This document shows positions 40,262-50,424 of a stretch of 64,000 nt of DNA, piece by piece (within the stretch, counting starts at the first letter, position 1; every line of letters starts with the position of its first letter). The translations under genes and the position numbers were made by a program. Source of the stretch: Hyphomicrobium sp. Its GTDB lineage: Bacteria; Pseudomonadota; Alphaproteobacteria; Rhizobiales; Hyphomicrobiaceae. The stretch is taken from assembly GCF_009026145.1 (NCBI RefSeq), contig NZ_WBUE01000024.1, positions 1-64,000 on the forward strand, given 5' to 3'. The notes under the pieces were generated by a model. The model was not told the DNA's origin, did no database searches, and saw only the letters and a list, made by a program, of their open reading frames with translations.

Positions 40262-43119
40262 TGGTGATCGGCATGGCCAGCGATAGATACGAGCCCTACG
40301 ACTTTGCCAATCGGCGCCATATCGGGCCGTCGCCCGAGGAGATGGCGCAGATGCTGCGCATCGTCGGCGCCGAGGACCTCGATGCCTTGATCGAGGAGAC
40401 CGTACCGAAGGGGATACGGCAGACGGCGCCGTTGGAATTCGGCCGTCCGCGCTCGGAGCGCGGCGCGCTCGATAAGCTGCGCGAGACGGCCAACAAGAAC
40501 CGCGTCCTCACCTCGCTCATCGGCCAGGGCTATCACGGCACGATCATGCCGCCGGCGATCCAGCGCAACATTCTGGAGAACCCGGCCTGGTACACGGCCT
40601 ATACACCTTATCAGCCGGAGATCAGCCAGGGCCGCCTCGAGGCGCTGCTCAACTTCCAGACGCTGGTCAGTGACTTGACCGGGCTCGACGTCGCCAACGC
40701 CTCGTTGCTCGACGAGGCGACGGCGGCGGCGGAGGCGATGGCGCTGGCGCGCCGGGTGACGAAATCGAAGGCCGAGTCCTTCTTCGTCGACGGGCAATGC
40801 CTGCCGCAGACGCTCGCCGTGCTGCAGACCCGCGCCGAGCCGATGGGCTGGAAGCTCATCGTCGGCGATCCGTTCAAGGATCTCGATCCCAAGGCGGTGT
40901 TCGGCGCCATCTTCCAGTATCCCGGCGTGAACGGCGACTTTCACGACTTCTCCTCCGTCATCGCCAAGCTGCACGCCGCCAAGGCCCTGGGCGTCATCGC
41001 CGCCGATCCCTTGGCGCTTACGCTGCTGAAGCCGCCGGGCGAGATGGGGGCCGACATCGCCATCGGCTCGATGCAGCGTTTCGGCATGCCGATGGGCTAC
41101 GGCGGCCCGCATGCCGCCTACATCGCGGTGAAGGACGCCTATAAGCGCGCCCTGCCGGGGCGGCTCGTCGGCGTGTCGATCGACGCGAGGGGCAATCGCG
41201 CCTACCGGCTGGCGCTGCAGACGCGCGAGCAGCACATCCGCCGCGGCCAGGCCACCTCCAACATCTGCACCGCGCAGGTGCTACCCGCCGTGATCGCCTC
41301 GATGTACGCCGTGTTCCACGGCCCCAAGGGGCTCAAGGCGATCGCCGAGCGCGTGCATCGCAAGGCGGCGCGCCTTGCCGACGGACTGGCTTCGCTCGGC
41401 TTCAGAATCGCGCCCGAATCCTACTTCGACGCCATCACCGTCGAGGTCGGTCCCTATCAGGGGCTGATCATGAAGAACGCCGTCGACAATGGTGTGAACC
41501 TGCGCAAGGTCGGCAACGACCGCATCGGCATCACGGTGGACGAGCGCACGCGTCCCGCGACGCTCGAGGCGGTATGGCGCGCCTTCGGCGGCTACAACCT
41601 GGTCTACAAGGACGAGTATCCCGAATACCGGCTGCCGAAAGCGCTGCTGCGCCAGTCGAAATATCTCACCCACCCGATCTTTCATATGAACCGCGCCGAG
41701 AGCGAGATGACGCGCTACATGCGCCGGCTCGCCGACCGCGACCTGGCGCTCGACCGGGCGATGATTCCGCTGGGCTCGTGCACCATGAAGCTCAACGCCA
41801 CGGCCGAGATGCTCCCCATCACCTGGCCGGAGTTCGCCGAGATCCACCCCTTCGTTCCGGCCGGTCAGGTGCGTGGATACGCTGAGCTGATCGAGGATCT
41901 TTCGGCGAAGCTCTGCCAGATCACCGGGTACGATGCGATCTCCATGCAGCCGAACTCGGGCGCGCAGGGCGAATACGCCGGTCTTCTGACCATTCGCGCC
42001 TATCACCAGAGCCGGGGCGAGGGGCACCGGAACGTCTGTCTCATTCCCGCCTCCGCGCACGGCACCAACCCGGCCTCGGCGGCCATGTGCGGCATGCAGG
42101 TCGTCGTCATCGGCACGGACGCAAAAGGCAATATCGACCTCGAGCAATTCCGCTCGCTCGCCAAGCAGCATGCGAACGATCTCGCGGCGTGCATGATCAC
42201 CTACCCTTCAACGCACGGCGTGTTCGAGGAGACGGTGCGCGAGATCTGCGACATCACCCACGCCAACGGCGGGCAGGTCTATCTCGACGGCGCCAATCTC
42301 AATGCGCTCGTGGGGCTGGCGCGGCCGGGGGACATGGGCGCCGACGTCAGTCATCTCAACCTGCACAAGACGTTCTGCATTCCGCATGGCGGCGGCGGCC
42401 CCGGCATGGGTCCGATCGGCGTCAAGGCGCACCTCGCCCCCTTCCTGCCGGGCAATCCCGAGGCCGGCGGGGCGAGATGCGTGTCGGCGGCGCCGTTCGG
42501 ATCGGCATCGATCCTACCCATCTCCTGGAGCTACTGCCTGATGATGGGCGGGGAGGGTCTAACGCAGGCGACCCGCGTCGCGATCCTCAACGCCAATTAC
42601 ATCGCCAAGCGGCTCGAGGGTGCCTACCCGGTGCTTTACACGGGGAGAAACGGGCGCGTCGCGCATGAATGCATCGTCGATACGCGCCCGCTGCAGCAGA
42701 GCGCCGGCATCACCGTCGACGACATAGCCAAGCGCCTGATCGACAGCGGCTTCCATCCGCCGACGATGAGCTGGCCGGTTCCGGGCACGCTGATGATCGA
42801 GCCGACGGAATCGGAAACCAAGGCCGAGCTCGACCGCTTCTGCGATGCCATGCTCGCCATCCGCGAGGAGGTGCGTGCGATCGAGGATGGGCGCAGCGAC
42901 CCGCACAACAACCCGCTGAAGAATGCCCCGCACACGGTGGAGGATCTGGTCGGCGATTGGCGTCGGCCGTACAGCCGCGAGGCTGCCTGTTTCCCGGCCG
43001 GCGCCTTCCGCGTCGACAAGTACTGGCCACCGGTCAACCGCGTCGACAACGTGTACGGCGACCGCAACCTCGTGTGCTCGTGCCCGTCGCTGGATAGCTA
43101 CGTGAAGGCCGCTGAATAG
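40261..43119 (+). CDS. gcvP: Glycine dehydrogenase (decarboxylating), P protein
   Basis: PLP enzyme that decarboxylates glycine and loads the aminomethyl group onto GcvH. The 952-residue protein is the single-chain form, i.e. the two halves of split GcvPA/PB fused. The cofactor Lys is K703 in [20 protein letters not shown]. Other landmarks are [10 protein letters not shown] near the start and [20 protein letters not shown]. The start is an ATG that overlaps the gcvH stop by one base; an ATG at 40273 is an alternative. It converges with the LysR gene nine bases beyond its stop. Confidence 0.96.
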   Translation: MVIGMASDRYEPYDFANRRHIGPSPEEMAQMLRIVGAEDLDALIEETVPKGIRQTAPLEFGRPRSERGALDKLRETANKNRVLTSLIGQGYHGTIMPPAIQRNILENPAWYTAYTPYQPEISQGRLEALLNFQTLVSDLTGLDVANASLLDEATAAAEAMALARRVTKSKAESFFVDGQCLPQTLAVLQTRAEPMGWKLIVGDPFKDLDPKAVFGAIFQYPGVNGDFHDFSSVIAKLHAAKALGVIAADPLALTLLKPPGEMGADIAIGSMQRFGMPMGYGGPHAAYIAVKDAYKRALPGRLVGVSIDARGNRAYRLALQTREQHIRRGQATSNICTAQVLPAVIASMYAVFHGPKGLKAIAERVHRKAARLADGLASLGFRIAPESYFDAITVEVGPYQGLIMKNAVDNGVNLRKVGNDRIGITVDERTRPATLEAVWRAFGGYNLVYKDEYPEYRLPKALLRQSKYLTHPIFHMNRAESEMTRYMRRLADRDLALDRAMIPLGSCTMKLNATAEMLPITWPEFAEIHPFVPAGQVRGYAELIEDLSAKLCQITGYDAISMQPNSGAQGEYAGLLTIRAYHQSRGEGHRNVCLIPASAHGTNPASAAMCGMQVVVIGTDAKGNIDLEQFRSLAKQHANDLAACMITYPSTHGVFEETVREICDITHANGGQVYLDGANLNALVGLARPGDMGADVSHLNLHKTFCIPHGGGGPGMGPIGVKAHLAPFLPGNPEAGGARCVSAAPFGSASILPISWSYCLMMGGEGLTQATRVAILNANYIAKRLEGAYPVLYTGRNGRVAHECIVDTRPLQQSAGITVDDIAKRLIDSGFHPPTMSWPVPGTLMIEPTESETKAELDRFCDAMLAIREEVRAIEDGRSDPHNNPLKNAPHTVEDLVGDWRRPYSREAACFPAGAFRVDKYWPPVNRVDNVYGDRNLVCSCPSLDSYVKAAE

Positions 43120-43128
43120 GCGCTCGAA

Positions 43129-44076
43129 CTAGACCTCGGGGAGGAATCCGGCTCCCTCCCGCATCAGAAAGTCCCACATGGCCAGCCCGGCGGGCAGGAG
43201 CTGCTTTTGCTCGGCTCTGACGGCGTACCATTGGCGCACGATCGGCAGGCCTTCGACGTGCAACACGCTGAGCCACCCGGCCGCGATCTCGGCCGCTACC
43301 GTGTGCGCGGAGATGAAGGCGAGGCCGAGCCCGGCCATCACCGCCTGCTTGATCGTCTCGTTGCTGCCGAATTCGGTGACGGCGCGCGGCACGACCTCGT
43401 GCTTTGCGAACATGCGCTCCATCAGCGTGCGCGTGCCCGATCCCGGCTCGCGCAACAGGAACTTCTCGTTGGCGAGGGCCGCGAGTGTTACGCGACGCCG
43501 CGCAGCCAGCCGGTGTCCGGCCGGAGCGACGATGATGAAGGGATGGTCGCCGATGGTGCGGTGGGCGGCGGCGAGCGTGCCGGGAGGCGATCCCATGATG
43601 GCGATGTCGAGCTCGAACCGCTCCAGTGCGGCGACGATCGTCTCGCGATTGCCCTCGATCAATTTGACCTCGATGCGCGGGTGCGCCGCCGCGAAGGCGG
43701 CCACGGCACGCGGGGCGAAGTACTTCGCCGTGCTGACCACGCCGATCGAGACCCGGCCGCGGGTCAGCCCTTTCATTTCGCTCAGCGCCTCGCTGCACTC
43801 CAGTAGTGCGGCCTCGATGCGCGTTTGCAAGCCGAGCACGTACTGGCCCGCGTCCGTCAGCCGCAGGCCCTGCCGCGTACGCTCGAACAGCACCAGTCCC
43901 ACGGCGCTCTCGAGCAGCTTGAGCTGCAGCGTCACGGCCGGTGGCGTCACCCGTAACTCATTGGCGGCGAACGTGATCCGACCGGTTCGCGCGACGGCCT
44001 GCACGACGCGCAGCTGCTTCAGCGTCACGTCGCGCATACGGCGTTGATTCAGTTTTTCTTTCACGGCCGACAACAT
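43129..44076 (-). CDS. LysR-family regulator (CbbR-like)
   Basis: A 315-residue LysR-type regulator. The N-terminal winged helix reads LKQLRVVQAVARTGRITFAA..ELRVTPPAVTLQLKLLESAVG; the effector domain follows (GRVSIGVVSTAKYFAPRAVAAF..). The effector domain resembles CbbR and related C1-linked regulators. It is divergent from the formate dehydrogenase gene with a 110-base gap, so by LysR convention it probably controls that gene. The start at 44076 lacks a clear ribosome site; an ATG at 44037 (MRDVTLKQLRVV) is a good alternative and would widen the intergenic region. Confidence 0.9.
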   Translation of the reverse strand: MLSAVKEKLNQRRMRDVTLKQLRVVQAVARTGRITFAANELRVTPPAVTLQLKLLESAVGLVLFERTRQGLRLTDAGQYVLGLQTRIEAALLECSEALSEMKGLTRGRVSIGVVSTAKYFAPRAVAAFAAAHPRIEVKLIEGNRETIVAALERFELDIAIMGSPPGTLAAAHRTIGDHPFIIVAPAGHRLAARRRVTLAALANEKFLLREPGSGTRTLMERMFAKHEVVPRAVTEFGSNETIKQAVMAGLGLAFISAHTVAAEIAAGWLSVLHVEGLPIVRQWYAVRAEQKQLLPAGLAMWDFLMREGAGFLPEV

Positions 44077-44186
44077 ATTGAAAATTCACAATCGACCGAC
44101 GCTATCACACGATAGACATGCTCGATAATGCGACGGACAGCCCCTGTTTTGGGGGCCGAGTCCCAAATTTGGGAGAGGGACCCGCA
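44077..44186. promoter_or_regulatory. Divergent control region, LysR / formate dehydrogenase
   Basis: This 110-base region separates two divergent genes. It contains the dyad CTATC-acac-GATAG (44102-44115), a candidate LysR site, and the 14-base perfect palindrome TCCCAAATTTGGGA (44161-44174), which overlaps the start of the ribosome site of the formate dehydrogenase gene. Both are untested operator candidates. Confidence 0.55.
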
Positions 44187-47100
44187 ATGCTTTCCAACCC
44201 CGAGGTTGAAGATCGGCTGTCGCCGGACGCAGGCCGCAGCAGGGTTGGCGAGGGTACAGATCAAACCTGCCGCGTCGTCATCGACGGCACGGCGATTGAG
44301 GCCGCGGCCGGCTCCCCTATCCTCGCGGCGGCGCGGAAGGCGGGGATCTCCATACCCTCCATGTGTGATGATCCCCGCCTGAAGCCCAGCGGCGAGTGTG
44401 GCATGTGCCTCGTCGAAGTGGCCGGGTACGGCGCGCCGGTCAAGGCGTGCAGCACGCTCGTTGCCGACGGCCTCGACATCAAGACCATGACGCCGGCGCT
44501 GAGCGCTTTGCGCAAGTCTCGGCTCGATGGCTTCCTCTCCAATCACAACGCCTACTGCCAACCGCCGTGCCAGGCCGCCTGCCCGGCCGGCATCGATATC
44601 GCCGGCTACATCGCGCTCATTGCTGAGGGCAAGCACGTCGAGGCGACAGCGCTGATCAAGGAAATGCTGCCCCTGCCGGGCATCCTTGGGCGCGTATGCC
44701 CGCGGCCATGCGAGGACCCATGCCGGCGCCAGCAGATTGACGGTGAGCCCGTCGCCATCTGCGCCCTGAAGCGCTACGCCGCCGACAAGGCGCGTGAGTC
44801 CGGCCTGCCCACACAGCCGTCACCGAAGCCAGCTACTGGCAAGCGCGTTGCCGTGATCGGGGCCGGACCCGGTGGCTTGTCGGCCGCCTACTATCTCGCT
44901 CTCGAAGGACACGCGGTGACCCTGCTCGAGGGCGAGAAGGAACCGGGCGGCACGTTGCGTTTCGGCATTCCCTCCTACCGCCTGCCCAACCACATCCTCG
45001 ATGAGGAGATCGCCGACATCCTGTCGCTCGGCGTCGAGCTCAAGACCGACCAATGGGTGGGCCGCGATTTCACGATCGGGAGCCTGCGCGCGCAGGGCTT
45101 CGATGCCGTGTTCCTGTCCATCGGCGCCATGCTCGGCAAGAAGTCGCGCATTGCGGGTGAAGACGCGCAGGGCGTGATGCCGGCGGTCGAGTTTCTCCGC
45201 CGCGTCAACTGGGGTGAGCGTCCGGCCATCGGCAAGCGCGTGATCGTGGTCGGTGGCGGCTTCACCGCCGCCGACGCGGCTCGCACTGCCCGGCGCGAAG
45301 GGGCGTCCGAGGTCATCATGATGTACCGGCGCACAAGGGCGGAGATGACGGCCGCCGCACATGAGGTGCACGAGTGCGAGGTCGAGGGCGTCAGGTTCGA
45401 TTTCCTCGCGGCGCCCGTGGCCGTGGTGGTGGAGAACGGCCGCGCCATCGGCGTCACGGCGCAGCGCATGGCGTTGGGCGCGCCCGATGCGAGCGGGCGT
45501 CGCAAGCCCGAGCCGGTGGCGGGATCAGAGTACTTCACGCCCGCCGACACCATCCTGATGGCCATTGGCCAGGACGTCGACACGACCGCACTGGCCGAGG
45601 CCGATCTCGGCACCAACCGCTCGGGCCACATAGCCATCGACGAGGCGACGATGGCCACCAGTCTGCGCGGCGTGTTCGCCGGCGGCGACTGCGCCACGGG
45701 TGCGGCGACGGTGGTGGAGGCGGTCGCGGCAGGGCGCAAGGGCGCCTATGCCATTCATGCCTATCTGAACGGGGCCGATGAGCGCGGCATCGCCAAGGCC
45801 ATTGCGCGCCCGCTTCCGAAGTTCTTCGACATCGGCGCCACCGCCAAGCAACCGGCGAAGATGGCCGAGATGCCGGTGCTCGATGGGGCCGCGCGCGTCG
45901 CCGCCTTTCGCAGTTCCCGCCACGTCGGCCACGATGACAACGACGGTGCCTTCGCAGAGGTCGAGCTGGGCCTCTCCGACGACGTCGCCCAGCGAGAGGC
46001 CGAGCGCTGCCTGCAGTGCGTCTGCCAGGCGGCTGGGACGTGCAAGCTGCAGAAGTACTCGCTCGAGTACGGCGCCGGGACGACCGCCTACGTGGGCAAG
46101 GCCTATGCGCCGGAAAAAGAGCGTGTCTTCGAGCCCATCGTGTCGTGGCCGTTCTTCGAGCTCAATCGCGAGAAGTGCATCAAGTGCATGGCGTGCGTGA
46201 ACGTCTGCGAGACGGTGCAGCATCGCAACGTCTACACGACCGACAGCGACGGCTATCCGGCGCTGGTGAGCGGTACCTTCGATTTCCGCGATACCGAATG
46301 CAACAACTGCGGCCAGTGTGTCGGCGTGTGTCCCACGGGAGCCCTGAAGAGCCTGTTCGACACCGGCGTCTTGCCGAAGTCGGAGCGCAAGAAGACGGAT
46401 AGTGTCTGCAACTTTTGCGGCACCGGGTGCGCCATCGAGTTCGAAACCGAGGGCGACAGGATCGTCGCCGTCAACGCCTCGACGCGCTCGCCGTCCAACT
46501 CCGGCAACCTTTGCGTCAAAGGCCGCTTCGGCATGGACTTCATCCAAAGCCCGGAACGCCTGACCAAGCCGCTGATCCGCCGCGGCGGCAAAGGCAGCCC
46601 CTTCGAGGAGGCAACGTGGGAAGAGGCGATCGCCCACGTGGCGCGCCGCCTCAACGCGATCAAAGCCGCGCACGGACCGCACAGCATCGGCGCCCTTACC
46701 TCGGCGCGCGTCAGCAACGAGGACAACTACGTCCTGCAGAAGCTCATTCGCTGCGCGGTCGGGACCAACAACATCGACCATTGTGCGCGGCTCTGCCACA
46801 TGGCGAGCGTCGTCGCCTTGAAGCAGGCGATCGGGTCGAGCGCGCCCTCCGCCTCGGCCACGGACATCGGACTAGCGAATGTCATTCTTGCGGTCGGCTC
46901 AAATCCCACCGTGTCGCATCCTGTCATCTCCAGCGAGGTGCTGCGCGCCAAGTATGAGCGGGGCGCCAAGATCATCGCTGCCGACCCGCGCCGCACCGAG
47001 CTGGTCGGGCATGCCGACATCTGGCTGCGCCTCAAGCCCGGTACCAACGTGTCGCTCTTGAACTCGCTCGCGCACGTCATCGTCGGGGAACGGCTGGCGA

Positions 47101-48446
47101 ACGAATCCTTCATCAAAGCGCGCACGGCGAACTACGAAGCGTTTGTCGATAACCTAGCGCGATACAGCCCCGAGAGGATGGCGATCGTCACCGGGGTGGA
47201 GCCCGAGCTCGTGCGCGAGGCCGCGCGTCTCTACGCCAAGGCGGAGCGCGGCATGCTGCTTTGGGGCATGGGCATCACCCAGCATCTGAAGGGCGTCGAC
47301 GGCGCGCTCGGCATGGCGAACCTGGGGCTGCTCACCGGCCACGTGGGCCGTCCGGGCACCGGCTGGATGCCGCTCCGCGGGCAGGCCAACGTGCAAGGCG
47401 CCTCCGACATGCAGGGGCACCACAATGCCCTGCCGGGCTACCAGAGCATCACCGACCCCACGGCGCGCGCCAAGTTCGAGAAAGCGTGGGGCGTGAGGCT
47501 GCCCGACAATCCGTACATGTCCATCATCGAGTTGGAGGCAGCAGCCGCCACCGGCGAAATCCGCGCCATGTACATCATGGGCGACAACGCGCTGTCGGCG
47601 AGCCCGAATACCGCCGCGGTGGAGAAGGGCCTGCGCAACCTCGAGTTCCTGGTCGTGCAGGACATCTTCATGTCCGAGACGGCGCAGCTGGCCGACGTCG
47701 TGCTTCCGGCTGCGGCGTTCGCCGAGAAGGAGGGCACCTTCACCAACACCGAGCGGCGCGTGCAGCTCTTGCAGAAGGCCGTCGATCCGCCGGGCCAGGC
47801 CCGCCCCGATTGGCAGATCGTGTGCGATGTCTCGACGGCGATGGGCTATCCGATGTCGTATCCCAGCGCGGCCGCGATCATGGAAGAGATCGCTTCGCTG
47901 GTTCCCTCCTATGCCGGCATCCGCCACGAGCGGCTGAAGGGCAACGGCGGTTTGCAGTGGCCGTGCCCGGACACCTCGCACCCCGGCACGCGCTTCCTCT
48001 ACGCGGAGCGCTTCCCGACCGAGGATGGACGCGCCAGCTTCACCGTGCTCACGCAGCAGCGCGCCATCGAGGATGCGAGCGCCGACTACCCGCTGATCGT
48101 CGATACCGGGCGCCAGCTCGAGCACTACGATACGGGCACGATGACGAGCCGCTCGCAGGGGCTGAACTACATGCGGCCCGAGGGCGAGGTGGAGATCAAT
48201 CCCGAGGACGCCAAGCGCAGCGCGCTCAAGACCGGCGACTGGGCACGGCTCACCACGCGCCGCGGCTCGATCGAGGCACGCGTGCTCGTCACCGACCGCA
48301 TGCCGGAGGGGATGGTGTTCTATCCCTTCCACTATCCAAAGCAGTCGGCGAACCGGCTCATCGGCACCGAGTTCGATGGCGCTTCTCGCACGCCCGCCTT
48401 CAAGGGGGCGGCGGCGCGGATCGAGCGTATCGTGCGCAACTGGTAA
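44187..48446 (+). CDS. Formate dehydrogenase with embedded GltD-like NAD(P) oxidoreductase module
   Basis: A 1419-residue predicted soluble formate dehydrogenase. Order: [2Fe-2S] domain (28-105; C60, C71, C74, C88); a Cys-rich segment (CQPPCQAACPAG, ~124-133) opening a GltD-like flavoprotein module with FAD motif GAGPGG (225-230) and NAD(P) motif GGGFTAAD (356-363) followed by YRRTR; the NuoG/FdhA-type CVCQAAGTCKLQ cluster (~611-622); two [4Fe-4S] clusters (664-715); and the molybdopterin domain with [4Fe-4S] CNFCGTGC (741-748) and catalytic Cys870-His871 in CARLCHMASVV, so it uses Cys, not selenocysteine. No FdsB/NuoF-type diaphorase gene follows. The ATG at 44187 has GGGAGAGGGA 6 bases upstream; an ATG at 44118 would add 23 residues and swallow the palindrome. 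Confidence 0.88.
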   Translation: MLSNPEVEDRLSPDAGRSRVGEGTDQTCRVVIDGTAIEAAAGSPILAAARKAGISIPSMCDDPRLKPSGECGMCLVEVAGYGAPVKACSTLVADGLDIKTMTPALSALRKSRLDGFLSNHNAYCQPPCQAACPAGIDIAGYIALIAEGKHVEATALIKEMLPLPGILGRVCPRPCEDPCRRQQIDGEPVAICALKRYAADKARESGLPTQPSPKPATGKRVAVIGAGPGGLSAAYYLALEGHAVTLLEGEKEPGGTLRFGIPSYRLPNHILDEEIADILSLGVELKTDQWVGRDFTIGSLRAQGFDAVFLSIGAMLGKKSRIAGEDAQGVMPAVEFLRRVNWGERPAIGKRVIVVGGGFTAADAARTARREGASEVIMMYRRTRAEMTAAAHEVHECEVEGVRFDFLAAPVAVVVENGRAIGVTAQRMALGAPDASGRRKPEPVAGSEYFTPADTILMAIGQDVDTTALAEADLGTNRSGHIAIDEATMATSLRGVFAGGDCATGAATVVEAVAAGRKGAYAIHAYLNGADERGIAKAIARPLPKFFDIGATAKQPAKMAEMPVLDGAARVAAFRSSRHVGHDDNDGAFAEVELGLSDDVAQREAERCLQCVCQAAGTCKLQKYSLEYGAGTTAYVGKAYAPEKERVFEPIVSWPFFELNREKCIKCMACVNVCETVQHRNVYTTDSDGYPALVSGTFDFRDTECNNCGQCVGVCPTGALKSLFDTGVLPKSERKKTDSVCNFCGTGCAIEFETEGDRIVAVNASTRSPSNSGNLCVKGRFGMDFIQSPERLTKPLIRRGGKGSPFEEATWEEAIAHVARRLNAIKAAHGPHSIGALTSARVSNEDNYVLQKLIRCAVGTNNIDHCARLCHMASVVALKQAIGSSAPSASATDIGLANVILAVGSNPTVSHPVISSEVLRAKYERGAKIIAADPRRTELVGHADIWLRLKPGTNVSLLNSLAHVIVGERLANESFIKARTANYEAFVDNLARYSPERMAIVTGVEPELVREAARLYAKAERGMLLWGMGITQHLKGVDGALGMANLGLLTGHVGRPGTGWMPLRGQANVQGASDMQGHHNALPGYQSITDPTARAKFEKAWGVRLPDNPYMSIIELEAAAATGEIRAMYIMGDNALSASPNTAAVEKGLRNLEFLVVQDIFMSETAQLADVVLPAAAFAEKEGTFTNTERRVQLLQKAVDPPGQARPDWQIVCDVSTAMGYPMSYPSAAAIMEEIASLVPSYAGIRHERLKGNGGLQWPCPDTSHPGTRFLYAERFPTEDGRASFTVLTQQRAIEDASADYPLIVDTGRQLEHYDTGTMTSRSQGLNYMRPEGEVEINPEDAKRSALKTGDWARLTTRRGSIEARVLVTDRMPEGMVFYPFHYPKQSANRLIGTEFDGASRTPAFKGAAARIERIVRNW

Positions 48447-48560
48447 CGGCCTGGCGCCCGTCTTGGCGCATTGCCGGAGAAGGCTCGAGCGCGCAGCTTT
48501 CGTTTGACGCGCTCACGCCAGGGCGGCCACACTCGCGCCTTCCGATGCAGGGGGAGTGCG

Positions 48561-49982
48561 ATGAACGAAGCCGCCGCCAAGCCGGACGACAAGCCCGCGA
48601 CCGGCGAGCCTTCGCTGGTCCGGGTCATGGGCCCGTGGCTGCTGTTGCTGTTCATCGTCGGCGACATCCTCGGCACTGGCATCTATGCGCTCACCGGCCA
48701 GGTGGCCAAGCACGTCGGCGGCGCCGTGTGGCTGCCATTCCTCGTCGCCTTCCTCGTCGCCGTGCTGACCGCCTTCAGCTACCTGGAGCTGGTCACCAAG
48801 TACCCGAAGGCCGCCGGCGCCGCGCTCTATGCCCACCGTGCCTTCGGCATCCACTTCGTCACATTCCTCATCGCCTTTGCCGTGATGTGCTCGGGCATCA
48901 CCTCGGCGTCGACGGCCTCGCGCGCCTTCGCCGCCAACTTCTCAGACTCGCTCGGGCTAGGGCTCGCCGGCGGCGTCGGCATAACGCTCATCGGCCTCGC
49001 CTTCATGGCGGCGGTGGCGGCCATCAACTTCCGCGGCGTCGGTGAGAGCGTGAAGCTCAACGTGCTCTTGACCTGCGTCGAGCTGTCGGGGCTCCTGATC
49101 ATCATCGCCATCGGCCTGTGGGCGATCGGCGCCGGCACCGGCGATCCGTCACGCGCGCTCACGTTCAACACCAGCGCCGACGGCGGCGCCTTCTGGGCGG
49201 TGATCGCCGGCACCACGCTCGCCTTCTTCGCCATGGTCGGCTTCGAGGATTCGGTGAACATGGCCGAGGAGACCAAGGATCCGAGCCGCATCTTCCCCAA
49301 AGTGCTGTTGACCGGCCTCATCCTCACCGGGCTCGTCTACGTGCTGGTGTCGGTCTCGGCCATCGCGCTGGTGCCGCCGCGGGAGCTGGGCGAGGGCGAG
49401 ACGCCGCTCTTGAAGGTGGTGCAGGCGGGCGCGCCTGCGTTCCCGCTCGGTGTGTTCGGCTTCATCACCATGTTCGCCGTCGCCAACAGCGCCCTCATCA
49501 ACATGCTGATGGCGAGCCGGCTGATCTACGGCATGAGCCGCGAGCATGTGCTGCCGCCGGTGCTCGGCAAGGTGCATAGCGCCCGGCGTACGCCCTACGT
49601 CGCCATCGGCTTTACGACGCTCCTAGCCTTCGCGCTCATCACCTTCGTCGGCGAGGTGCCGGCGCTGGGCGGCACCACGGCGCTGCTCTTGCTGTGCGTG
49701 TTCACGGTGGTGAACGTTGCGGTGCTCGTCCTACGCAAGGACAAGGTCGATCACGGCCACTTCAGCGCACCGACCATAGTTCCGCTACTCGGCGCGCTCA
49801 CCTGCGGCTTTCTCGTCGGGCCGTGGACGGGGCGCGATCCGCAGCAGTACGTCATCGCCGGTGTGCTGCTGTCCATCGGCGTTGTCCTGTGGGGCGTGAC
49901 CATGGCCATCAACCGCGCCACAGGCGTGAACGTCGAGGAGCCGCGCGCCGAGGACTTCGGCGCCCACGGCCCACACAACTGA
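48561..49982 (+). CDS. APC-family amino acid permease
   Basis: A 473-residue inner-membrane transporter with 12 predicted helices. The first helix carries the substrate-binding glycine motif GDILGTGIYALTG, and FFAMVGFEDSVNMAEETKDPSR is the conserved helix 6 region of amino-acid/polyamine/organocation permeases. Substrate not determinable. GGGGGAG precedes the ATG at 48561. It is 114 bases downstream of the formate dehydrogenase gene on the same strand and could be co-transcribed. A perfect hairpin terminator follows. Confidence 0.9.
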   Translation: MNEAAAKPDDKPATGEPSLVRVMGPWLLLLFIVGDILGTGIYALTGQVAKHVGGAVWLPFLVAFLVAVLTAFSYLELVTKYPKAAGAALYAHRAFGIHFVTFLIAFAVMCSGITSASTASRAFAANFSDSLGLGLAGGVGITLIGLAFMAAVAAINFRGVGESVKLNVLLTCVELSGLLIIIAIGLWAIGAGTGDPSRALTFNTSADGGAFWAVIAGTTLAFFAMVGFEDSVNMAEETKDPSRIFPKVLLTGLILTGLVYVLVSVSAIALVPPRELGEGETPLLKVVQAGAPAFPLGVFGFITMFAVANSALINMLMASRLIYGMSREHVLPPVLGKVHSARRTPYVAIGFTTLLAFALITFVGEVPALGGTTALLLLCVFTVVNVAVLVLRKDKVDHGHFSAPTIVPLLGALTCGFLVGPWTGRDPQQYVIAGVLLSIGVVLWGVTMAINRATGVNVEEPRAEDFGAHGPHN

Positions 49983-50009
49983 GCACGTCATAAGATCTAG
50001 GGTAGGGGT

Positions 50010-50037
50010 GTCCGGAGCAACCGCAGTTGCTCCGGAC
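50010..50037. terminator. Bidirectional hairpin terminator
   Basis: GTCCGGAGCAAC (50010-50021), CGCA loop, GTTGCTCCGGAC (50026-50037): a perfect 12-bp stem between the permease gene and a convergent small gene that ends at 50045. Confidence 0.75.
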
Positions 50038-50044
50038 CGTCACT

Positions 50045-50278
50045 TCAGCAACCGTGGCGGCGCATGCAGCGGCGGTACTTCCAGCCCCAGCCCCAGCGCT
50101 CGCGGCAGATGTAGTTCCATTTGGCGCAGCGACGCCAGCCGGCCTTCTCGATCATCGACTGAGCGGGGAGCAGCTTGCCCGTCGTCAGGCCGTTCACCGG
50201 GGTGGCCTGGGCGGGGGTGAGCAAGGCGGCTGCCGACATGGCACAGACCGCGCTCGCAATCACGAGGGTTCGAGACAT
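50045..50278 (-). CDS. Small secreted Cys/Trp/Arg-rich protein
   Basis: A 77-residue protein with a signal peptide (MSRTLVIASAVCAMSAAALL, cleavage near PAQA). The mature region of ~50 residues ends in WRRCAKWNYICRERWGWGWK followed by a last stretch with two further Cys; four cysteines suggest two disulfides. GGAG lies 8 bases before the ATG. Such proteins occur scattered in Hyphomicrobiales and have no assigned function that I know. Confidence 0.72.
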   Translation of the reverse strand: MSRTLVIASAVCAMSAAALLTPAQATPVNGLTTGKLLPAQSMIEKAGWRRCAKWNYICRERWGWGWKYRRCMRRHGC

Positions 50279-50424
50279 TGCGGGTACTCCGTTTGGAATG
50301 GACTTGATGTGAGGCGCCCGGCGCCATGAACGCCGTCCGCGCGCCTAGAAAGGCTCCCGAAGCCTGAACGGCGGATGAACCGGAATTGACATTTGGTTGC
50401 GGCGAAATACGCCCCGCTCAGGGC

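Noticed and set aside
44118..44186. Upstream ATG for the formate dehydrogenase gene
   Set aside because: It has no ribosome site and would translate through the palindrome; the ATG at 44187 has a strong site at correct spacing.
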